The translations under genes were made by a program, and so were the position numbers. Below are positions 32,269 to 44,009 of a stretch of DNA of 64,000 bases, in pieces. The first letter of the stretch is position 1. Each line of letters opens with the position of its first letter. The notes under the pieces were generated by a model. It was not told the origin of the DNA. It saw nothing but the letters and a program-made list of their open reading frames with translations, and made no database searches. This DNA comes from Ligustrum vulgare (lineage: Eukaryota > Streptophyta > Magnoliopsida > Lamiales > Oleaceae), in the NCBI GenBank assembly GCA_963555705.1, contig OY743171.1, forward strand, positions 19,715,352-19,779,351, read 5' to 3'.

Positions 32269-35200
32269 TTACATACACTCTTCGACGAAGTATTTGGCCC
32301 ATAAATTTCGAACCTCGTCAATTTCCTCTGTTGAGTAAATCTCTTGAAATGCCTAAAAATAATTAATAAGAATTAATAATTATTATGTTAATTACATATA
32401 AATCGTAATTAAACAATTATATTCAATAACTTATACCTCGTGTAGAGAAGTAAGTTGAGAACATGCTGTGACTATCTGGAACATGTTTCTCATAACATAA
32501 TAGCCACACTCATCTCCTCCAGGTTGCTGAGGACAGTGAAATTTGAATATTTAAAATTAAAACTATTATTAATAATCGAATGAAAGTGAATATATATTAA
32601 ACTAATATGAGAATTTGTAGCAATTTATAAAATTCTAGTTTTCATACCGAGATTCTTTTTCCAATTTACATTGGATGTTGCTCTCTTGCCTCCTAATGAC
32701 CAAAAAGCTCGAAATGCCCTAAAGTTTCAGTAAATATAAATAAGTTATAAAAATAATCATAAAACTCATTACGTAAATTTTGTCAGAGTCTCCCCTATAA
32801 ATTGAACGTATCCAACCTGTATAGAGACCTATTTATTGAAAATTATCCTAACAACTATCATAATCACAACACAAACACATCAATTTCAACTCAAACTCTC
32901 TACGATTATTCCATGAAAGTAACCCAACTTATCTATATGAATGCACTAAACACAAAAGTTTGAACAATGCAATAATTACTTACACATTCAATGACAGCTT
33001 GATTTCTATGTTACGCCTACATGATTGTGCTGAATCTATGAAGTACACAGTATTGGCTTCACAACATATTGCAAGCAACATCCAATGATTCCTACGTATT
33101 ATAAACGTATAAGTATTCTTTAAATAAATAAAGAAATACACAAATAATAATAATGGTCTTACTCCTGATAGTACGGCGCTAAAATGAATTGCTTGGATCT
33201 CAGCGTATTCATTGTTTCAGCCATGTAACTCACAACACTTTCTACATGTGTTTTAACTCTGATCGACGCAATCTGTGATGGACACATAAATCCAATTGAC
33301 TGAATACCAAATTGCTCACACAACCCATGAAGGAACCTAAAAATAACAACCAATGAATAAAAAATAAAAAGGAAAATTTAAATGAAAGACATAAATGCGT
33401 GTTCAGCAATCTTACATTATGAATACTTGCAAGATAGATACATTCAGCCATTTCATTGAGAGCAAGTCGGTGATGTCGTCAATCGTAACATAAAAACTTT
33501 CACCTTCCGTGTGATGAAACACAGTCGCATCTAGAGGTACTTGGATGTAGTATGTACCAGCAGGAAGTGTAAGCACCAGAGAGTGTAACATCTTACAATC
33601 ATTACCCAGATGTTGTAATGTTGCATCATCAATGAGTGGTGATCGTCTGGTAGATGACGTATCAAAACTCTGGGATTTTTTATTTTTTTCAATTTGTTTT
33701 GCCTGTTTTGTCAACTCTTCCCGTAATTACATGTTTTTTGTCATCATAACATTTCTAATATAATTTTAAAAGTAATTAAAACTCGAAAGAAGTTTTTTAT
33801 AAATATAAAAATTATTACCTCTCCAAAAATTACCAAATCTTTAGGCCATTGACAGAAACTTCCAATAGCTTCCTCCACCACGGTGTAGTATGGAGATGGT
33901 ACTGGAAGAAGTGACGCTTCGGCACCTTGTATAACATCATCAACCGACACTTTAACATGATCGGTCAAGAGTTGTTGATGGTGCACAATAGTCTCAGGTC
34001 CGGATGGAAAAACCATTCCTCTAGCCACTATGTGATGCTCACCATTACAACTAATAGCGAGACGACAAGGAATCGGTTTCTGTTGTTCAATAATATTCAA
34101 TGTTATAGCCCTTACAATTGAAATATAATCAGTAATATTGAAAAACAAAATATTTTAAGAGTAAATACCTGAAGGCCATCAAATGGATCAGGATTAACTG
34201 AGTAGCAACTACTGCGAGTTGGTGGTCGGGGTTGTGGAGTTATGTCCACTTCGGCATCAACATTTAAGCCCATGCGCTGAAGGATAGCTTCGTATTTCTG
34301 CTGCATACTATCAATCTTACTCTGTACCTCTGCTGCATACTCTTTCCTGACACGTTCGGTGATACCAACCTCCAAATCCTTCATGATAATATCTTTAATA
34401 TCATCTACCGACACAACCCCTCTTGATCGTCTGCTGGCCGAATCAGGTCTTCCATATACATCCCTCACCGTGACGTATACACCATATCCCCTAACCCGAC
34501 CAGGATGATCCTCCTTACCAAGAGCTTCCGATAAGATGTCGTGGTGTCTCCTTGGGACAAATGTCCCTTGACTTGCTTCCTCAGATTTTTCAATCTGTTC
34601 TCAAAAAAAAAAAAAAAAAATGAAAACTAAATATTAGTGTTTAACCGAAATTTCATCATATTATGAAAAAATGATAGGCTGTGCTTACAATTTTTCCGTA
34701 CACCCCCCTCGTTTTCTCGTTGGGGATGTAATAAGATCCGTCTTCTTTCTTCTTTGATCTAGCTCGAATCCAATCTAAGCTGCGATCATCACTTAACATG
34801 GACGAGCTAAGTGATGCACATGAAGATACAGAAGACAGGAGTGGATCTGACAAAAGCCAATGTGGCCTCATCCCGGCATAACCAGCGGAGCCCAAAAAAT
34901 GTGGATGCTCGTTGTGCAACTAGCTGTCCCTGGCCTTCTTGCTTTTTTCCTTGAAAAATAAAGCATCACATTCATTAGTTTTCAACTCAATAATAAAAAA
35001 TAATTAAGAATCATCACACAGGAGAGTAGGAGTTATAATGTCATACACCTTGAAAATCTCAGTCTCACGCTCTTTCTTGAATTGCTCCCATTTTTCTTCG
35101 GTCAGGTAATTATATAGCATAGTAGGTGATGCGTATCTTGGGTGCTTATTTTTAATGAACTTATGCACCAACTTATTCTTGAAATCTTTCCATCGGGACC

Positions 35201-35640
35201 CAGCAACTCTTAAAATAATTCGTTTCCTTTCGTCGTCGGGTACGCTGAACTGCTTCTGAAATACAACAATAATATGCGATATTTATACCCACAACAAAAA
35301 AAATATTAAATGAATTATTAAGTTACTATGTATGAAGTGATGTAATACCTTTATATCTTCCCAAATCATGTCTTTAAGGCCTTTAGGGACTTTATGCCAA
35401 TCACTAATATTTATATCCACATGAATACGGACCAAAGATCCTATATAAGAATTGAAGTTCTTCTTATGGGGTCCGATTGACCTATTATGTTCATCAAATT
35501 CAATCGCACTTACTTCATCCCCCTTCCTCTTCATGTTTTTGCAACTAGTTGGTCCTCTAGTCTTTTTTTTTGTACTCATACACTAATCATCAGATGAACT
35601 AGAAGAATCAGCCATGACTTTCACGGGGACTGTACACGTA
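32269..35640 (-). pseudogene. CACTA TnpA-like gene with C-terminal Ulp1 protease, with stops
   Basis: Exons read on the minus strand: 35349-35579, 35049-35255, 34689-34949, 34169-34594, 33819-34079, about 33416-33726, 33163-33336, 32984-33091, 32648-32718, 32437-32526, 32269-32352. Most joins keep phase. Exons 1-4 match the plant Transposase_24/TnpA-like domain (WHKVPKGLKDMIWEDIK; GSRWKDFKNKL; HHDILSEALGKEDHPGRVRG). Exons 7-11 form a C48 (Ulp1) protease: His in NHWMLLAICC, Asp in VYFIDSAQS, Cys in DECGYYVMRNM, ending WAKYFVEECM. Breaks: TAG after MADSSSSSDD just before exon 1, TAG at 34920-34922, and a TAA before LREELTKQAK near 33726. The exon 9-10 phase does not join in my reading. Splicing at the AG of that second TAG, or starting at MSTKKK, could bypass two of them. 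TnpA-type proteins bind subterminal repeats. Confidence 0.82.
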
Positions 35641-35771
35641 TCTGCGTATATAACAAAACAAAAATATATAAAAAAATTAGTAAGCGAATAGTAACAATGA
35701 ATAGAGCATATATGAACAATATTAAAAAGTTCAAAGTAAGAAAGTAAACGATCTTACACAATTATATTGCC

Positions 35772-38700
35772 TCAGGAACGACGGTCAATCCACAATCCTT
35801 CTTCATGATCCTCACGCATGTAATTTATTTCAAGATTATCTACCCTTGTAATTGCATCTGGTTGTATACCAATAGAAAATGGAGGAGTTTCGTCGAAATG
35901 ATCATACTCTTCTTCATCTACCACATCATCAATGCCAACAATATGTCTTTTGCCCTGAAGTACAACTGACCACTTAGTATTTGCTGGGTCAAGAACATAA
36001 AATATCTGTTTCGCTTGTGATACCAGTATGAATGGCTCATCAAAATAACCCAACCGATCAAAATCCACCAAAGTGAAACCTAATTCATCCACCCGAACAC
36101 CCCGTCTATTATCAACCCATTTACATCGAAATAGAGGAAACTTGAACTCCCTGTAATCAAGTTCCCAAATATCTTCAATTACTCCATAGTAAGACATTAC
36201 GGAAAAATCTCTTGACATTGCTACTTGAGTCACTCCACTATTTTGCATCGTGCTCTTATCATCTTGACGTTTTGTATAAAATGTATACCCATTAATGTCA
36301 TATGCTTCATAAGACCTCACAATCATGTCAGGGCCGTAAGCTAACCACTTTACAATTTCAGAAATGTTATTCGACATTTGTGATAATTCTTTCAGCACTT
36401 TATCTTTGAACCATTCTGCAAATGAGCGATTATGTTCATTAGTTACCCACCTCTCACCTTTTGAAGGATTTTGCTGCCTTAAAATGGACATGTGCTCGTC
36501 CAAATATGGATGAACCTCGGTAAGGTGTTGCAAGACAAGGAGGTGTGCTTTGTCTCGCAATTCAACACCAGGCACAATTTTTTTGCATCCAATCGTACCT
36601 TTACCTTTCAGTCTTCCCTCGTGACGAGATTTAGGAATACCAATAACATCAATATCATCTAGGTAATCAGTACAAAATCCAATAACCTCCTCGGAAGCAT
36701 AACCTTCAATGATACTGCCTTCAGGTCGAAATCGATTTCTCACATATCCTTTTAATATACCCATGTATCTCTCAAATGGATACATATACCTCAAGAACAC
36801 CGGACCACAAATCTTAATTTCTCTCACTAAGTGAACAAGTAAGTGCACCATAATGTCAAAAAATGATGGAGGAAAATACATTTCAAATTGACATAGAGTG
36901 ATAACAATATCGGCCTGCAAATCATCCAGCGCATCCGGATTAACAACTTTACTACAAATTGCATTAAAAAAGAAGCAAAGTTTTATAATGACATTTCTAA
37001 CATGTTTTGGGAGTATGCCACGAACTGCAACTGGTAACAAGTGTTGCATTAAGACATGACAGTCATGAGACTTCATACTAACCAATTTCAAGTCCTTCAT
37101 CGACACAAGACTTTTGATGTTCGATGAGTATCCAGATGGAACCTTAACATAATTTAGGCACTCACAAAAACTTGTTTTCTCCTTTCTAGACAAAGTGTAG
37201 CAGGCTGGGGGTAAATAGGTACGCTTTTCCAACTCTTGCGGTGCTAACTTATCTCGTATCCCCATTTCTACCATGTCTTTTCTGACTTTGATACCATCTT
37301 TTTTCTTTCCTTGAATGTTCAATAATGTCCCGATGACACTATCACATACATTTTCCTCCACATGCATTACATCAAGACAATGCCTTACCTGTAAGTGTTC
37401 CCAGTAGGGTAGATCCCAAAATATGGATCTCTTCTTCCAAAGACTCTTCTGAGGAGGTTTAAAAGGTTTTCCAAACATAACATCAATATTTTTAACTCGT
37501 TCATAAACCTCTTTTCCTGTTAATGGTAAGTGAGAAACTCGAGTCTCGACTTTTCCATTGAAGAGATTTTTCTTCTTTCGATAAGGGTGGTGAACAGGGA
37601 GAAATATACGATGACTCATAAACACATTTTTCTTACAGTTTTTCAACCAAAGATCAACCGTATCTTTTTCACAAACGGGACATTCTTTAGCTCCTTTATT
37701 AGTATACCCCGACAAGTTACCATAAGCTGAAAAATCATTTATGGTACAAAATATCATAGCACGTAACGTGAAATTCATTTGACTATGTGCATCAAATGCT
37801 AACACACCTTCATTCCACAACAGTTTTAAATCTTCAATTAGTGGCGCTAGGTAAACATCTATGTCATTTCCCGGTTGTTTAGGCCCTGATATTAACAACG
37901 ACAACATGATGTACTTTCGCTTCATACATAACCAAGGAGGAAGATTGTAATTCACCAAGAGAACCGGCCAAGTGCTATGTCGACTACTCATATTATCGTG
38001 CGGGTTCATCCCATCTGTACATAGTTCAATCCTAAGATTCCTATCTTCTCCACCAAAATCGGGGAACATCCTATTAATGGTCCTCCATTGAGGAGAATCA
38101 GCCCGGTGTCTTAGCTTTCCATCTTCTTTCCTCCCATCGGCATGCCAACGCATGTTCTTCGCATCCTTTGCATTGGAAAATAAGCGTTTAAATCTTGGTA
38201 TTACAGGTAGGTACCATAACACCTTTGCCGGAGAGCCTTTCTTATCCTCCCAATTAACATGGCCTTCCTTTCGCTTATACCTCGATACTCCACACTTTGG
38301 ACACAGGTTCAAGTCCTTATACTCTTTCCGATACAATACACAATCATTTGGACATGCATGTATCCTCTCGATCTCCATACCCATCGGGCACAACATTTTC
38401 TTTGTCTCGTAAATTGAACTAGGAAGTTCGTTATCCTCCGGAAGCATATCTCGTAAAAGTTCCAATAAATTCATGAAACTCCTATCACTCCACCTATTCT
38501 TTGCTTTCAAGTTATACAACTTAAATACAGCAGACAATTTTGTGAATTTCTTACAACCAGAAAATAAAGGCTGTTCAGAATCATTAAACAGGCTATCGAA
38601 AATATGAGACTTTTCGATGAAATCCTCTTGTATGTCACGCATCATTTCATTTATACGATCATTATCCACGTCATTCTGATCATTGTCCAAATTATTTTCT

Positions 38701-38870
38701 GGTTGTTCAGAGCTACGGAACTTTCTCAGATTCTTACAATCACAACAAGGACACAAAAACATTTCTTCACCTTCTTTTATTTTATTTTCCTCGGCACATT
38801 TCATAAACTCTTCAACTCCTTTCACATATTCATGTGTATTACGTTTCTCATACATCCAACTCCGATCCAT
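35772..38870 (-). CDS. tnp2: CACTA TNP2-type transposase, intact
   Basis: A single uninterrupted frame. The open frame runs from 38903, but the start MDRSWMYEKRNTHEYVKGV at 38870, just after a TTACTAG acceptor, matches the family start. Its product cuts and joins the CACTA ends in the nucleus. Order: N-terminal zinc-binding segment CPCCDCKN (about residues 40-47), the Transposase_21/tnp2 core (ELCTDGMNPHDNMSSRHSTW; SGPKQPGNDIDVYLAPL; ECPVCEKDT), a DUF4218 region (MQHLLPVAVRGILP; PFERYMGILKGYVRNR) and a DUF4216 region (YYGVIEDIWELDYREFKFP; FRCKWVD). About 1032 residues, normal for the family. It lies upstream of the TnpA-like gene on the same strand. A 5' exon in the GC-rich stretch 39525-39960 is likely. 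Confidence 0.93.
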   Translation of the reverse strand: MDRSWMYEKRNTHEYVKGVEEFMKCAEENKIKEGEEMFLCPCCDCKNLRKFRSSEQPENNLDNDQNDVDNDRINEMMRDIQEDFIEKSHIFDSLFNDSEQPLFSGCKKFTKLSAVFKLYNLKAKNRWSDRSFMNLLELLRDMLPEDNELPSSIYETKKMLCPMGMEIERIHACPNDCVLYRKEYKDLNLCPKCGVSRYKRKEGHVNWEDKKGSPAKVLWYLPVIPRFKRLFSNAKDAKNMRWHADGRKEDGKLRHRADSPQWRTINRMFPDFGGEDRNLRIELCTDGMNPHDNMSSRHSTWPVLLVNYNLPPWLCMKRKYIMLSLLISGPKQPGNDIDVYLAPLIEDLKLLWNEGVLAFDAHSQMNFTLRAMIFCTINDFSAYGNLSGYTNKGAKECPVCEKDTVDLWLKNCKKNVFMSHRIFLPVHHPYRKKKNLFNGKVETRVSHLPLTGKEVYERVKNIDVMFGKPFKPPQKSLWKKRSIFWDLPYWEHLQVRHCLDVMHVEENVCDSVIGTLLNIQGKKKDGIKVRKDMVEMGIRDKLAPQELEKRTYLPPACYTLSRKEKTSFCECLNYVKVPSGYSSNIKSLVSMKDLKLVSMKSHDCHVLMQHLLPVAVRGILPKHVRNVIIKLCFFFNAICSKVVNPDALDDLQADIVITLCQFEMYFPPSFFDIMVHLLVHLVREIKICGPVFLRYMYPFERYMGILKGYVRNRFRPEGSIIEGYASEEVIGFCTDYLDDIDVIGIPKSRHEGRLKGKGTIGCKKIVPGVELRDKAHLLVLQHLTEVHPYLDEHMSILRQQNPSKGERWVTNEHNRSFAEWFKDKVLKELSQMSNNISEIVKWLAYGPDMIVRSYEAYDINGYTFYTKRQDDKSTMQNSGVTQVAMSRDFSVMSYYGVIEDIWELDYREFKFPLFRCKWVDNRRGVRVDELGFTLVDFDRLGYFDEPFILVSQAKQIFYVLDPANTKWSVVLQGKRHIVGIDDVVDEEEYDHFDETPPFSIGIQPDAITRVDNLEINYMREDHEEGLWIDRRS

Positions 38871-38872
38871 AT

Positions 38873-39524
38873 CTAGTAACACACATATCAAGATATTCAC
38901 CACGTGTTAAAACGAATGAAATCACCTCAACTTATTATTTACATTTTTATTTATAAATCTTAGGAAAATTTTGACAGAATCTCCCCTATAAATTGGACTT
39001 AACCAACATGTAGAGGGAATCAAAATGCCACAATAAAACTAAAATATTTAACTTCAACATATTCAAAACTCAAACAAAACTCCAGTCAAATTTCAACATT
39101 ATCATCCAGTCTAAAATATTCATCCTCAACATGTTAAAAACTCAAACATTTTTAGCCTCTTAATTATTCACTATATACGCTCATATCTCCAAAGCATCAC
39201 AACATAATCATCTCAATTCACCAAAACATCCAAAAAGTACAAAACATCTCAAATAATTCACTTATAAATACCTCATAATCATTACTTATCCGTAACTAAT
39301 TCAAAACTCAAATAAAATTAACATTCTACAATTTCAATAAAACTCCAATTTTTAAAAATTGAATGTATACTAGATACTAACACAAAATCAATAATCTAAA
39401 ATTGAAATTCAAACTAAACTAATAAGATCATTTAAATAAACCAACATAATAAATAAAAATGATAACTTCAATTATAATCTAACAAAATGAACAAAATAGT
39501 TTAACTTAAAATATGAAAAATTAC
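38873..39524 (-). other. Probable leader intron of the CACTA transposase
   Basis: A TGTTACTAG acceptor sits just before the transposase start, and a donor-like GGTAATTT lies near 39525 at the edge of the GC-rich block. The interval is AT-rich and has no coding domain. Confidence 0.45.
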
Positions 39525-39960
39525 CGTTTAGTAGTGGACCTTGTGGGTGGTGGTGGCTAGAGTGGGATGGAGCGCGGATTTGGGTGGGTGGTGGCGTGGG
39601 TGTGGCTGTGGGGAGCGGGTTTTGGGTGGGTGTTGGTGCGGGTGGCTGTGGGAAGCCGGTTTTTGGGTGGGTGTTGGTGCGGGTGGCTGTGGGGAGTGGG
39701 TTTTGGGTGGGTGGTGGAGCGGGTGGGGTGTTGTGGCGGCGCGCAAGGGTGGTGGCGCCGGGGCTGGTGGCGGGCACTCAGATTCTGTGGCGGGCGGGGG
39801 AGGAGTCACCGGGGGCTGGTGGAGCGCGCAGTGGCTTTGGAACCAAGGGTTGGTGGCGCGAGGCTGAGGTGGATGGTGGGGGTGGGGTGCTACAGCGTCG
39901 GGTGGAGGGTTGTACGGTGGCGACGGCGTGAGAATGTAGGACGGTGAGGTTGAACTGAAA
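39525..39960 (-). repeat. GC-rich leader block with a 41-bp tandem repeat
   Basis: This G-rich (plus strand) block stands out from the AT-rich surroundings. A unit containing GGGTGGGTGTTGGTGCGGGT recurs about every 41 bp between about 39600 and 39725. Minus-strand frames are proline-rich low complexity and show no domain. The place fits an untranslated first exon or promoter-proximal block of the CACTA element. Confidence 0.55.
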
Positions 39961-40230
39961 ATGTTGTGGAGCTGGAGATGAAACCGGGGAAATGTGTGAA
40001 ATTTGCTTGAAGGCGCGAAAGTATAGCCTAAGTATAGGCGTCGGTTCTTATAAAGAACCGACGCCTATTTGACGGTTTAAGGCGTCGGTTCTTATGTAAG
40101 AACCGACGCCTTTAATCAACTTTTATTTATGACTTTGCCACCGCATTTTTTCAGGCGTCGTTTTCCTTGAAAAACGACGCTAATTTGTTTTTTTTTTTTT
40201 TTTTTTTTTTTTGATGTTTTTGTACTAGTG

Positions 40231-41187
40231 ATGGTAAAACAATTCATCGATCTGCAATTTTATTAAAATATTAAAATAATAATTATATGTCGTAAAAATG
40301 CTAGAACTTTATTTCTTAATTTTATAACAAAAAGACACTATATATATTTTATTTAGATTTTCATTAATAATTTTGTTTTATTTTATTTACATATAATTAA
40401 ATATATGCATTAAATTATATTTAATTAAATGCATTGCATTTAAAAAATTTAAAAAAAAATTATGTGAAGGGTTTCTTGCGTTGAATTTCACGTTCATGTA
40501 TCTCAATTCTTGAGATTGATTCACTTTCCTACATCCTCAATATTGCTTAATTTGTTATATTTATTTAAATAAATGACCACATATATTTAGCTATGTTTGA
40601 TGTCGTTTAAAAAGAGCTTATATGAAATGAACAGTTATTTTTAGGAAAAATGTGTGGTAAAAAAATAAGAAATCTTTTTTTGAGTTTATATGTAATATTA
40701 TTTTATTGATTGATAAATGAATTATTGAAAAGAAGAGAGAGAAAAATATGTTAAAAATTTAAAGGGGGCCAAACAAGGGCTTAATTTGTTGCAATTACTT
40801 TATTTTATGTGAATCATAATATTTTGAGGGACAATTTTTTTATTTGTTCTATACAATATATATTTGAAAAATGCATTTTAAGTTTGAGCAATTGTTTAAA
40901 ATATATTTTGTCTATAACAATTTTCGTGCATCACATGAGTGCTGGCAACCATTAACTTCAAACAATGTAGCATTTAAAGAGGCTTTCATAAATTTATGAG
41001 AATTATAACTTATTTTTATTTTTAGCATTTATTGACTGTTTGTATTATTATCAAATCAAATTGTGCGTTCAAAATTTTTTCTATCTTATAATAATATTTA
41101 CAATAAAATCATTTCATATTATTCTTCCGTGCAACGCATAGGTGTGATACTAGTGTGTTAACGTAAAAAACTATAATTTTGTAAATG
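40231..41187. other. AT-rich DNA with Helitron-like 3' terminus
   Basis: No gene. A CGTGCATCACATG hairpin occurs near 40928-40940. A fuller Helitron-like end, CCGTGCAACGCATAGG followed by CTAG, lies at 41128-41153. A hAT-like end (GGGCCAAACAAGGGCTTAA) lies near 40767-40785. Confidence 0.4.
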
Positions 41188-41922
41188 AGAGTTTATTCAA
41201 TGTAGATTTTGAAAGACATTTAAAGACTTTTTTTAAAAGGATTTTTTAATGGATTTCATTGGATTTATTGGATTTTATGGATTTGTATAAACTTTCAAAT
41301 ACTTTTGTAGACTTTTATTCTAGAATCACTTTGATTAATAATTATTTGTTTTGATACAAATTAATTATTATTTTCTATAAATCTTATAAATTTAGTTGGA
41401 TCTATTTTCATAGAAAAATTGAAGAAAATGATGAAAAAAAGAGTGAAAATATAAAGAGGGAATACTAAAAATACAAATATAATGAGTTGAAGAAATAGAA
41501 AAATAATGATATATATAGTCGTAGGCCTAAGGTAAAAATAACATGAAAGAAGGAAAAAAATATAGAAGAAACGAAAATACAATTTAAAAGATTTTTTTTT
41601 AAAAGTCTTTCAAAATTTCGGAGGTTAATGAGAGACAAATTAAGAGATTTTGTGATTGTGTTCATTCTGTTTAGAAGTTAGTACATAGAAGATTTTGTAA
41701 AAATCTTTAAAAGTTATCAATATTTTGAATAACACAAGACTTTTAAAAATCTTTATATAATACGCCATGACTTTTATGGATTGTTAGAAAGTCCATTAAA
41801 ATCTATATTAAATATCTCAAGATTTTTATGAAGTCTGTAAAGTCTAAATTGAATACATATCAACTTTTCAAATCCTTTAAAATCTTTAAAAGTCTTTCAA
41901 AATGTAAATTGAATAAACCCCC
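41188..41922. mobile_element. Inverted-repeat DNA element with GTTTATTCAAT ends
   Basis: The left end GAGAGTTTATTCAATGTAGA continues into TTTTGAAAGAC; the inverse of the right end reads GGGGGTTTATTCAATTTACA followed by TTTTGAAAGAC. The inverted similarity spans about 60 bp. Internal frames on the minus strand (41361-41665) are AT-rich and unrecognised, so the element is probably non-autonomous. The target duplication was not fixed. Confidence 0.6.
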
Positions 41923-42685
41923 AATAAACCCCCTTAAATATTTTTTCTTTTTTGTACATGAGAGTGGTTACAATAAATATGTTGAGTTAAAACTACAAAC
42001 TAATTAATATTTTCTGTAAGTACAATAAATTCAATAAATAATGATTAAAAATTACAATTATACAGGTTCATTTCACAAAAATGCCACTCAAGTTTCAGTG
42101 AAATTTCAAATATACTATCAAAGTTCTACCATTACACAAGCTGTCACTCAAGTTTCAATATAATTACTCAAAATGTCATTTTGCTGACTTTCTCATCCAA
42201 AAATCAGAGCATAGAGTGCCTAACTTTGTAAAAACCTCTAAAATGGTCCTTAAATTTTTATTTTGAAGTAATTAAAAAAAGTGGTCCTTTTTATTTAAAT
42301 GACCAATTAATTTTAATTTTAAATACAAAATTTTACAATTGAGTCGTAACTTTTGCAAAAGTATAATTGGGTCTGTTCATGACTTTATATTTAATTAAGT
42401 AAAATTAGAAGATTAGGTTTTTTTTTTTTTTCAATTAGGATTTTATTGATAAAATGGATAAAAGATACATATAAATTTGTTTTTATAATCTAAAAATTAC
42501 TATGAAATAAATTAAATTAATATTTGCTTGGAATATATATATATATATTTAAAATAAATAGATTTTGTAAATGAAAAAATCATTTTTTTACTTGAATAAA
42601 TCACTTCAAAAATGGAGAGAAAAAATATATTTTTTAAATATAATGTGTGGTTTGAAAATTAGGAAAATTTTATGGGTCTTTTAAA
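41923..42685. other. AT-rich DNA, no gene seen
   Basis: Contains CACTCAAGTTTCA twice (about 42087-42099 and 42147-42159), suggesting decayed repeat DNA. No domain or RNA recognised. Confidence 0.4.
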
Positions 42686-42689
42686 ATGT

Positions 42690-44009
42690 GCATTATGATT
42701 GAGAATAGTCAAGACCAAGAAGTAGCAGAGGAAGTTGAGGTTGAACCAAGACGTAGCAAACGAGAAAGGACAAAAGAATCTTATGGTCCCGATTTTCTGA
42801 CCTATGTGATAGAAACTGAATCTCAAAAATTTAAAAAAGTTGTAAACTCTTCAAAAGAACCTTAATAGAAATTGGTCATTAAAAGTGAAATAAATTTTGT
42901 TTTGCAAAACCATACATGGGAGTTGGTGGATCTTCCACTGAGAAGAAAACCACTAGGCTACAAATGGATTTTCACAAGAAAAATGAAAGCATGTGGACCT
43001 ATTAATAAGGTCAGATTAGTAATTAAAGGCTATAGACAATGAGAAGGCCTTGATTACTTAGATACATATTCTCTAGTGACGAGAATAACATCCATTAGCA
43101 TAATACTTGCAATTGCAGCTCTGTGAAATCTTGAAGTACATCACATGGATGTTAAAACTGCTTTTTTGAATGGAGATTTAGAGGAATAAATTTACATGGA
43201 ACAACCAGAAAGTTTTTAATCACAGGACAAGAAAACAAGGTGTGTAAATTGGTGAAGTCATTATATGGTTTAAAAAGCATCAAAACAGTAGCATGAAAAT
43301 TTTGACGATGTTATTATGGAAAGTGGATTTAAAATCAATGAATGTGACAAATGTGTGTGTATGTCAAAGTTACTAAAAATTGCTATGTTATTTTATGCCC
43401 TTGCATTGATGATATGCTTATCATTGATAGTAATTGTAAGATGATTAAATCCACAAAAGACGTGTTGCAATCAATATTTGATATGAAAGACATGGGTTTA
43501 GCCGATGTGATCCTTGGAGTTAAAATCTCAAGAACATTAGATGGGCTTGTTCTAAGCTAGTCACATTATGAAGGATATATTGATACCAATTGAATATTTG
43601 ATATTAAAGACTGAAAGTCTACAAGTGGATTTGTGATCATATTGGGAGGCGCAGTCATATCATGAAAATCCTCTAAACAAACAGTTATTGCAAGATCTAC
43701 CATGAAATCCAATGGCTACACAATTTCTTAGAGGATATACCAAGATGGTTAAAACTCGTGCTAGCAATTTGTGTACATTGTGATAGCCAATTTGCATTTG
43801 GAAGCGCACAAAGCAACATGTATAATGGTAAGTCTAGAAACATACGTCGTAGACATAATACTATTAGACAATTACTCTCAACTAGAGTTATCTCTATTAA
43901 CTATGTAAAGTCAAAAGATAATATTGCGAATTCGGTAACCAAAGAGTTAAATAGAGAGTTAGTTGTAAAGTTATCAAGAGGAATGATACTTAAGCATCTG
44001 AAAGAATAA
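42690..44009 (+). pseudogene. Copia element B RT-RNaseH remnant
   Basis: Recognisable in broken frames: EPRRSKRERTKESYGPDF, NHTWELVDLP, GYKWIFTRKMKACGP, HHMDVKTAFLNGDLEE, then CIDDMLIID with DD kept, FDMKDMGLADVILGVKISR (43351-43560), a stop, and a deletion that jumps to KSTSGFVIILGGAVIS of RNase H. The last frame (43758-44009) holds VHCDSQFAFGSAQSNMYNGK and RRRHNTIRQLLSTRVISINY, the end of RNase H, closing at TAA. Stops and the internal deletion make it inactive. Confidence 0.85.

Larger units (their letters stand above)
31867..40230 (-). mobile_element. CACTA (En/Spm) DNA transposon, near full length
   Basis: The right end, read inward on the minus strand, is CACTAGTACAAAAAC; the left end reads AACTAGTACATTAATAG, with the first C changed to A. 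Subterminal arrays of GGCGTCGGTT and its complement lie at about 31889-32046 and 40036-40182, some as palindromes. The element carries the two standard CACTA genes on the minus strand: TNP2 transposase first, then a TnpA-like/protease gene. The 3-bp flanks (GCA left, ATG right) do not match, so the duplication is lost or the left border is slightly off. Confidence 0.9.

Noticed and set aside
35772..38910. Plus-strand frames at 37530-37730, 38152-38412 and 38604-38910
   Set aside because: They are antisense shadows of the intact TNP2 transposase.
39541..39947. Three overlapping glycine/tryptophan-rich plus-strand frames
   Set aside because: They come from the G-rich tandem repeat; several frames are open at once, which is typical of low complexity.
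41361..41665. Minus-strand hydrophobic frames (F/I/L-rich)
   Set aside because: AT-rich DNA gives chance membrane-like frames; they lie inside an inverted-repeat element.
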